This document shows, piece after piece, positions 58,232 to 64,000 of a DNA stretch of 64,000 nucleotides (positions within the stretch are counted from its first letter, which is position 1; every line of letters begins with the position of its first letter). The stretch is from contig NZ_JAGGKM010000003.1 in the NCBI RefSeq assembly GCF_017873715.1, positions 1 through 64,000 on the forward strand, in the 5' to 3' direction. Made by a program: the position numbers and the translations under genes. The notes below the pieces were generated by a model that was not told where the DNA came from, searched no databases, and saw only the letters and a program-made list of their open reading frames with translations. The DNA comes from Cytobacillus luteolus (GTDB taxonomy: Bacteria; Bacillota; Bacilli; Bacillales; Bacillaceae_L).

Positions 58232-58648
58232 ATGATAAAAAAAATAGACCATATAGGAATTGCTGTTTCCAATATTGAGGAACAATTACCATTCTATATT
58301 GAAACACTAAAGCTGACTTTAGAAGGTATTGAGACAGTAGAATCCCAGAAAGTAAAAGTAGCATTTATAAAAATTGGTGAGTCGAAAATAGAGTTGCTAG
58401 AACCAATAAGCGAGGAGAGTACAATCGCTAGTTTTATAAAAAAACGTGGTGAAGGAATTCATCATATTGCCCTAAGTGTTGACTCAATTGAAGAAAGAAT
58501 ACAGCAAATGAAGGCTGAGGGCATACAAATGATTAATGAAACTTCAAAACCTGGAGCCGGTGGTGCTCAAATTGCCTTTATGCATCCAAAATCAACCGGC
58601 AATGTGCTTTATGAGCTTTGTGAAAAGAAGAAGAAGGAGGAGAATTAG
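58232..58648 (+). CDS. mce: Methylmalonyl-CoA epimerase
   Basis: Interconverts (S)- and (R)-methylmalonyl-CoA, between the carboxylase and the mutase. It has 138 residues in two VOC/glyoxalase modules: DHIGIAVSNIEE with a metal His at the start, GIHHIALSVDSIEE in the middle, and VLYELCE with a metal Glu at the end. GGGAGGGAG precedes ATG 58232. It is followed after one base by the carboxylase gene. Confidence 0.93.
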   Translation: MIKKIDHIGIAVSNIEEQLPFYIETLKLTLEGIETVESQKVKVAFIKIGESKIELLEPISEESTIASFIKKRGEGIHHIALSVDSIEERIQQMKAEGIQMINETSKPGAGGAQIAFMHPKSTGNVLYELCEKKKKEEN

Positions 58649-58649
58649 A

Positions 58650-60200
58650 ATGATAGACATCTATGAAAAAATAAATGAACTATATGACCGTCGTAGAGAA
58701 GTTGAGTTAGGTGGCGGAGATGAGAGAATTGAAAAACAGCATGAAAAAGGTAAGCTAACTGCACGTGAACGAATTGAATTACTTGTAGATGAAGGGACAT
58801 TTGTTGAACTTAATCCTTTTATAGAGCATCGTAGCCGCGATTTTGGTCTAGAGGGTAAAAAAGGCCCTGGAGATGGAGTCGTTACAGGCTATGGTAAAGT
58901 AAACGGACGTCCAATTTACTTATTTTCACAAGATTTCACTGTGTTTGGTGGAGCATTAGGGGAGATGCATGCCAAGAAAATAGCAAATGTTATGGACCTA
59001 GCTGCAAAAAATGGGGCACCTTTCGTTGGGTTAAATGACTCTGGTGGAGCTAGAATTCAAGAAGGTGTTGTTTCGTTAGATGGGTATGGTCATATCTTTT
59101 ATCGTAACGCCATTTACTCAGGGGTTATTCCTCAAATATCCGTTATTATGGGCCCTTGTGCTGGAGGTGCTGTTTATTCTCCTGCCATCACTGACTTTGT
59201 ATTTATGGTTGAAAAAACTAGCCAAATGTTTATCACAGGTCCTAAGGTAATTGAGACAGTTACTGGTGAAAAGATTAGCTCTGAGGATTTAGGAGGAGCA
59301 AAAGTACATAATACAATCAGTGGTAATGCACATTTTTCGGGGCAAACAGAGCAAGAAGTAATTGCTGAGGTTCGTAAGCTTCTAAGTTATTTACCACAAA
59401 ACAATGAAGAAAAAGCACCGCGTATTGAAACAGAAGGCAATGATGATTATCGTCCAGACTTAACCGATGCAATTCCTTTCGATGCGCTTCGTCCTTATGA
59501 CGTTCGAAAAGTAATAGAGCAGGTTGTTGACGAGAAAAGCTTTATGGAAATTCATAAAGACTTTGCAAAAAATATCGTCGTTGGGTTGGCTAGAATTAAA
59601 GGAGAAGTGGTTGGCCTAGTATGCAATCAGCCTAAGGTTTTAGCGGGTGGACTTGATATTGACTCTTCTGATAAGGCTTCAAGGTTTATTAGATTCTGTG
59701 ACTCCTTTAATATTCCGATTATTACATTTGAAGATGTAACTGGCTTCTTCCCAGGTGTGAAACAAGAGCATGGTGGTATTATAAGACATGGAGCTAAGAT
59801 CTTATACGCTTATTCAGAAGCTACTGTTCCAAAATTGACTGTTATTCTTAGAAAAGCGTACGGTGGAGCTTATGTTGCGCTTAATAGTAAATCAATTGGT
59901 GCTGATTTAGTTTTCGCGTGGCCTAACGCTGAAATTGCTGTTATGGGGCCTCAAGGGGCAGCCAATATTATTTTTGCTCGTGAAATTGCAGAAAGCAGTG
60001 ATCCAGAAGCAACTCGTGCTCAAAAAATCGAAGAATACCGTGAGAAGTTTGCGAATCCATATGTTGCCGCAAGCCAAGGTATGGTAGATGACGTAATTGA
60101 CCCACGCGAAACGCGTATTAAAATTGTCCAGGCATTAGAGATGCTCCGTAATAAAAAAGAGGATAGACCTAAAAAGAAACACGGCAACATTCCATTATAA
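58650..60200 (+). CDS. yqjD: Acyl-CoA carboxylase beta subunit (propionyl-CoA carboxylase type, YqjD)
   Basis: Carboxyltransferase subunit of 516 residues that moves CO2 between biotin and propionyl-CoA/methylmalonyl-CoA. The oxyanion loops are GGARIQEGVVSLDGYG and GPCAGGAVYSPA in the N-domain and KAYGGAYVAL in the C-domain. With mce beside it, propionyl-CoA carboxylase is the likely role. No dedicated biotin carboxylase or carrier lies nearby, so AccC/AccB or distant partners are needed. AAGGAGG precedes ATG 58650. Confidence 0.92.
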   Translation: MIDIYEKINELYDRRREVELGGGDERIEKQHEKGKLTARERIELLVDEGTFVELNPFIEHRSRDFGLEGKKGPGDGVVTGYGKVNGRPIYLFSQDFTVFGGALGEMHAKKIANVMDLAAKNGAPFVGLNDSGGARIQEGVVSLDGYGHIFYRNAIYSGVIPQISVIMGPCAGGAVYSPAITDFVFMVEKTSQMFITGPKVIETVTGEKISSEDLGGAKVHNTISGNAHFSGQTEQEVIAEVRKLLSYLPQNNEEKAPRIETEGNDDYRPDLTDAIPFDALRPYDVRKVIEQVVDEKSFMEIHKDFAKNIVVGLARIKGEVVGLVCNQPKVLAGGLDIDSSDKASRFIRFCDSFNIPIITFEDVTGFFPGVKQEHGGIIRHGAKILYAYSEATVPKLTVILRKAYGGAYVALNSKSIGADLVFAWPNAEIAVMGPQGAANIIFAREIAESSDPEATRAQKIEEYREKFANPYVAASQGMVDDVIDPRETRIKIVQALEMLRNKKEDRPKKKHGNIPL

Positions 60201-60283
60201 GACCACATTTAGTACTAAGGGTAATTAGTGGAGTAGAATTTTATTCGATATTACATCGTATTTTAACTGGAGGTATAAGTCAT

Positions 60284-61402
60284 ATGGTTAACCAAAATCG
60301 TCTTATTGAAGAGTTTTTAGAATTAGTAAAAGTAGATTCTGAAACAAAATATGAAGCTGAAATTGCAAAAGTACTAAAAGAGAAATTCTCTGCACTTGGC
60401 GTTGAAGTATTCGAGGATGACACGACTGGAGTAACAGGACATGGTGCAGGAAATCTAATTTGTACGTTAAATGGAGTAAAAGTGGGTGTAGATACAATCT
60501 ATTTTACTTCTCATATGGATACAGTTGTACCTGGTAAAGGAATCAAACCTTCGATACAAGATGGTTATATCGTTACAGATGGAACGACAATTCTAGGTGC
60601 AGATGACAAAGCTGGTTTAGCTGCGATGTTAGAAGCAATCAAGGTTCTAAAAGAAAACAATATAGCTCATGGTACGATACAATTCATCATTACAGTTGGT
60701 GAAGAATCAGGATTAGTTGGTGCAAAGGCTCTTGACCCAGCACTTTTAAAAGCTAAATTCGGTTACGCTCTTGATAGCGATGGTAAAGTTGGAAATATCA
60801 TCGTTGCAGCACCAACGCAAGCAAAGGTAAAAGCGACGATTCATGGAAAAACAGCTCATGCGGGAGTGGCTCCTGAAAAGGGTGTATCTGCGATTACGAT
60901 TGCAGCAAAAGCTATTTCTAGAATGCCTCTAGGTAGAATAGACGAGGAAACTACAGCTAATATTGGACGCTTTGAAGGTGGCACTCAAACGAATATCGTG
61001 TGTGACCGAGTTGATATTTTGGCTGAAGCACGATCTTTAGTTGGAGAAAAAATGGAAGCACAAGTTGCTAAAATGAAAGAAGCGTTTGAAACGGTTGCTG
61101 CTGAAATGGGTGGACGTGCTGATGTTGAAATTACGGTGATGTATCCAGGATTTAAGTATGCAGATGGTGACCATGTAGTTGAAGTTGCTAAGCGCGCCGC
61201 TGAGAAAATCGGCAGAACTTCAGAGCTACAGCAAAGTGGTGGAGGCAGTGATGCTAACGTGATTGCTGGCCATGGCATACCAACCGTTAATCTAGCAATC
61301 GGTTATGAAGAAATTCATACAACGAATGAAAGAATGCCAATTGAAGAACTAGTAAAAACAACGGAATTAGTTGTTGCTATCATTGAAGAGGTTGCAAAGT
61401 AG
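60284..61402 (+). CDS. yqjE: M20 family peptidase, tripeptidase T-like (YqjE)
   Basis: A 372-residue di-zinc peptidase. Metal-binding pieces: FTSHMDTVVPGKG (His, Asp), GADDKAGLAAMLEA (bridging Asp), GEESGLVGAKALD (Glu pair) and a C-terminal IHTTNERM (His). The dimerisation domain lies around 180-290. It should release N-terminal residues from short peptides in the cytoplasm. It follows yqjD as in B. subtilis. Confidence 0.92.
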   Translation: MVNQNRLIEEFLELVKVDSETKYEAEIAKVLKEKFSALGVEVFEDDTTGVTGHGAGNLICTLNGVKVGVDTIYFTSHMDTVVPGKGIKPSIQDGYIVTDGTTILGADDKAGLAAMLEAIKVLKENNIAHGTIQFIITVGEESGLVGAKALDPALLKAKFGYALDSDGKVGNIIVAAPTQAKVKATIHGKTAHAGVAPEKGVSAITIAAKAISRMPLGRIDEETTANIGRFEGGTQTNIVCDRVDILAEARSLVGEKMEAQVAKMKEAFETVAAEMGGRADVEITVMYPGFKYADGDHVVEVAKRAAEKIGRTSELQQSGGGSDANVIAGHGIPTVNLAIGYEEIHTTNERMPIEELVKTTELVVAIIEEVAK

Positions 61403-61412
61403 AATTTGAGTG

Positions 61413-61448
61413 GAAACTACCTTTAAAATAAGGTAGTTTCTCTTTTTT
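61413..61448 (+). terminator. Terminator of yqjE
   Basis: GAAACTACCTT and AAGGTAGTTTC arms, followed by TCTTTTTT. Confidence 0.87.
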
Positions 61449-61545
61449 ATTTTTTTATTTATACTTTTCGTCTATTATAGTAGAATAAAACTACTAGTAA
61501 AAAGGTCATGTATACATAAAAATCACTCAAAAAGAGGTGGATTAG

Positions 61546-62010
61546 ATGGATGAGCGTAAGGTCGTTGTATTCCAAGTTGGGAATGAAGAGTATGGTATTC
61601 CAGTTCAAAATGTAATTTCAATTGAAAGGCTTCAAGCTTCTACATTAATTCCCCAAATGCCTGCTTATATGAAAGGTGTTGTAACAATTAGGGAAGAATT
61701 GATTCCGGTTATTGATACAGGAATTATTCTTTATGAAAAAGCTACCCCAGAATCCGAAAAGACAAGAATGATTGTTACTAAGACTGAGGATCTTTCAGTT
61801 GGCTTAATTGTTGATGATGCGAAGGAAATTATTGATATTCCTGAGGAAAAGATAAAGCAACTTAATCTATTAGCTTATCAAAAAACATCCTATTTCCTAG
61901 GTGTTGCTAATTTAGATAACCGATTATTAACTCTCTTAGACCCAAACAATCTATTCGAAAGCTTAGAGGGCATTAAAGAAGTTAAAGACCATATGAGTAG
62001 CTTAGTATAA
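61546..62010 (+). CDS. cheW: CheW-like chemotaxis coupling protein
   Basis: 154 residues made up of a single CheW domain (KVVVFQVGNEEYGIPVQNV through LLTLLDPNNLF). CheW links chemoreceptors to the CheA kinase. No CheA, CheY or receiver domain is fused or adjacent, so it is an orphan copy, perhaps paired with receptors such as the one at 19.2 kb. AAAGAGGTGG precedes ATG. Confidence 0.9.
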   Translation: MDERKVVVFQVGNEEYGIPVQNVISIERLQASTLIPQMPAYMKGVVTIREELIPVIDTGIILYEKATPESEKTRMIVTKTEDLSVGLIVDDAKEIIDIPEEKIKQLNLLAYQKTSYFLGVANLDNRLLTLLDPNNLFESLEGIKEVKDHMSSLV

Positions 62011-62018
62011 TTGAGATG

Positions 62019-62047
62019 GCAGACGTTTAGTAGACGTCTGTTTTTTG
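62019..62047 (+). terminator. Terminator of cheW
   Basis: CAGACGT and ACGTCTG arms, followed by TTTTTTG. Confidence 0.83.
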
Positions 62048-62062
62048 TTTAGGAACAAAGTG

Positions 62063-62980
62063 AGGTCGGATAAATAAGTTTATAAACCCTCGAGATAGTG
62101 GAATTAGTAAAGTGAAGTCGAATAAATGAGTTTATGAGCCCTCTAGATAGTGAAATATGTAGGGTGAGGACGCATAAATGAGTTTATGAGCCCTCGTGAT
62201 AGTGAAATAAGCAAAGAGAGGTCACATAAAACAGTTTATGAGCCCTCGTGATAGTGAAATAACCAAAGTGAGGACGCATAAATGAGTTTATGAGCCCTCG
62301 TGATAGTGAAATAACCAAAGTGAGGACGCATAAATGAGTTTATGAGCCCTCGAGATAGTGAATTAAGCAAAGAGAGGTCACATAAAACAGTTTATGAGCC
62401 CTCGTGATAGTGAAATAGTCAAAGAGAGGTCACATAAAACAGTTTATGAGCCCTCGTGATAGTAAAATAGCCAAAGAGAGGACGCATAAATGATTTTATG
62501 AACCCTCGTGATAGTGAAATAGTCAAAGAGAGGTCACATAAAACAGTTTATGAGCCCTCGAGATAGTGAATTAAGCAAAGAGAGGTCACATAAAACAGTT
62601 TATGAGCCCTCGAGATAGTGAAATAGTCAAAGAGAGGTCACATAAAACAGTTTATGAGCCCTCGTGATAGTAAAATAGCCAAAGAGAGGTCGCATAAATG
62701 AGTTTATGAGCCCTCGTGATAGTGAAATAAGCAAAGAGAGGTCACATAAAACAGTTTATGAGCCCTCGGGATAGTGAAATAGTCAAAGAGAGGTCACATA
62801 AAACAGTTTATGAGCCCTCTAAATAGTAAAATAGCCAAAGAGAGGACGCATAAATGAGTTTATGGGCCCTCGTGAAAGTGAAATAAGCAAAGTGAGGACG
62901 CATAAATGAGTTTATGAACCCTCGAGATAGTGAAATAAGCAAAGAGAGGACGCATAAATCAGTTTATGTGATCTCTAATA
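62063..62980. repeat. Tandem array of 52-bp units, 18 copies
   Basis: Units begin at 62063 and recur every 52 bp without a single insertion or deletion up to the truncated last unit at 62947. Each unit holds the palindrome CATAAA-N4-TTTATG, then AGCCCTCG, GATAGTGAAATA and CAAAGAG. Two main variants alternate irregularly: GGACG-CATAAA-TGAG-TTTATG and GGTCA-CATAAA-ACAG-TTTATG. 52 is not a multiple of three and stops occur in every unit, so it is not coding. It fills the space between the convergent cheW and NERD genes. Confidence 0.95.
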
Positions 62981-63007
62981 AGTAGACACCCAGGTGAGGT
63001 TATAAAC

Positions 63008-63919
63008 CTAGGGACGATCAATAGTAAAAAAGCGGGATTTACCATATCCATTCACTTTAAAACTTTTAGAGAGTACTGAGTGAATAGTCTTTTTTGCCAT
63101 AAACTGTCCACACCACTCCCAAATCACTTTAGTAGTTATTTTATCATCGGGAAAAAGTAAATTAAACTCGTGAGTGTGCCTAATAATTGCTGTTGTATGA
63201 TCTTCTACCTCTCCACAACTAGAACACACTAGAGGTGTTGAAATGAAGGTATAGCAGTTTCTGCAATATACTCCTTTTGTAAGCTGATCATATGTATACT
63301 TTGGAACACGGCTATAAGGAGACTCTGTTAAATGGAGTACAAGAAGCTTTTCGGAAAGTTTTCTGTCTGAGGAGTTTGTTTTCATTAGCTTATTAGATAG
63401 TTCGTACATAAACCGGTTTAATTGTGTTGGAAAAATAATTTGCGAGTTGCGGGGAGCATTATAAAGGTGAAATTCGGGATTGATAAAAATTAGATAAGGT
63501 TTAACAATTCCACCAAATCCAAGTTCCTTAAGTAAGCGCCTCAAGAGAGTTTCGGTACGTTGTAGCTGTTGCAGGGGATTTTTAATTTCAGTATCAGAAG
63601 AGGTATACCACCGGTCTTTCTCGATATAATAATCGCCATCAAAGTTTTTAACTTCAAACAAGTAAATGGTGTTATTACTTACTAATAATGAATCGACTTG
63701 AAATACGGTGTTATTTATTTCGTAGACGAAATCATTAATCGCTATATTAGTCTCATTTGGTATGCTTTTCTCGATCAATAAGTCGAATTCTACCTCCCCC
63801 TTAAATCCTTTTTCAAGATTCAAATAGTAATTTTTTTCAGTCTCTAAAAGCTTTAATCTAGTATCTAACGCCCTTAGAATTTTTAACTCATTTGACTTAG
63901 TACGTTGTTTTAGTATCAA
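63008..63919 (-). CDS. NERD-domain (nuclease-related) protein
   Basis: 303 residues. The NERD domain (about 35-150) is related to restriction-type nucleases, with G41-x-x-x-F/E, D76 in FQVDSLLV and E89-V-K91 in LFEVKNF forming a D...ExK active site. The C-terminal part carries a zinc-ribbon-like C-x2-C ... C-x2-C (YCRNC, VCSSCG, near 215-236) and a terminal helical domain. Its function is unknown; a DNA-processing or defence role is inferred from the fold only. TTG 63919 has AGGGGG 8 bp upstream. The sequence from 63920 to the window end is A/T-rich with no gene seen. Confidence 0.85.
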   Translation of the reverse strand: MILKQRTKSNELKILRALDTRLKLLETEKNYYLNLEKGFKGEVEFDLLIEKSIPNETNIAINDFVYEINNTVFQVDSLLVSNNTIYLFEVKNFDGDYYIEKDRWYTSSDTEIKNPLQQLQRTETLLRRLLKELGFGGIVKPYLIFINPEFHLYNAPRNSQIIFPTQLNRFMYELSNKLMKTNSSDRKLSEKLLVLHLTESPYSRVPKYTYDQLTKGVYCRNCYTFISTPLVCSSCGEVEDHTTAIIRHTHEFNLLFPDDKITTKVIWEWCGQFMAKKTIHSVLSKSFKVNGYGKSRFFTIDRP

Positions 63920-64000
63920 AAACAACACCCCCTATGTGTATTAAAATATCACTTATATTTTATTTTTTATTGTATTAAACCACAAGTTTTTTTCTTGTTT

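Noticed and set aside
62063-62980. CRISPR array
   Set aside because: Units are directly tandem at a constant 52 bp with near-identical sequence throughout; there are no unique spacers and no cas genes nearby.

Overview
The window is chromosomal DNA of a low-GC, aerobic, endospore-forming member of the Bacillaceae. Evidence: a complete spoIIIAA-AH operon, spoIVB, spo0A and splB; AGGAGG-type ribosome sites with frequent TTG/GTG starts; and gene order matching the yqh-yqi-yqj segment of Bacillus subtilis (yqhL-lipM ... mntR-yqhO-yqhP-yqhR-aroQ-yqhT-efp-yqhV-spoIIIA-accBC-yqhY-nusB-folD-xseAB-ispA-dxs-yqxC-argR-recN-spoIVB-spo0A ... bkdR-ptb-bcd-buk-lpdV-bkdAA-AB-B ... artPQR ... yqjD-yqjE). It is not B. 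subtilis itself: a B12-dependent ribonucleotide reductase, splB, a methylmalonyl-CoA mutase block and a family of long palindromic repeats are interleaved.

Layout. 1-1140: 3' end of 23S rRNA, then seven tRNA genes (Arg, Met, Ser, Tyr, Trp, Cys, Gly) with a truncated tRNA-Met copy and no 5S gene. 1.2-9.5 kb: tyrosine recombinase, yqhL/lipM, nrdJ, splB, mntR, patatin-like yqhO. 9.5-13 kb: yqhP, yqhR, aroQ, yqhT, efp. 13.5-19.2 kb: yqhV and the spoIIIA operon for the mother cell-forespore channel. 19-27.4 kb: chemoreceptor, accBC, yqhY, nusB, folD, xseAB, ispA. 27.4-36.9 kb: dxs behind a structured leader, yqxC, argR, recN, spoIVB, spo0A, yycC, a glycerophosphodiesterase, yqzF. 37-47.4 kb: sigma-54-dependent bkd operon for branched-chain 2-oxo acid breakdown. 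47.7-61.4 kb: aromatic acid exporter, mutAB-meaB, brxB, artPQR, an L,D-transpeptidase, prli42, mce, an acyl-CoA carboxylase beta subunit and an M20 peptidase. 61.5-64 kb: a CheW protein, an 18-copy 52-bp tandem array and a NERD-domain gene.

How the genes work together. The bkd operon turns Val/Ile/Leu into branched acyl-CoAs. Propionyl-CoA from Ile, Val and odd-chain material can then pass through the carboxylase (yqjD with accBC-type partners), Mce and MutAB to succinyl-CoA. MutAB and NrdJ both need adenosylcobalamin, so this strain probably depends on B12 for carbon flow and for DNA precursors. MntR, ArgR, BkdR and Spo0A are the regulators encoded here, and plausible binding sites for BkdR, Spo0A, ArgR, FapR, CcpA and NrdR can be read upstream of their expected targets.

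The least explained items are: (1) the ispA-dxs leader, which can form either a pseudoknot or an intrinsic terminator; (2) six copies of a ~126-bp palindromic element whose outer arms differ but stay self-complementary; (3) two helically phased arrays in convergent intergenic regions (five ATCGGTC motifs at 20-21 bp, and 18 units of exactly 52 bp); (4) spoIIIAD, which appears to start at AUU.
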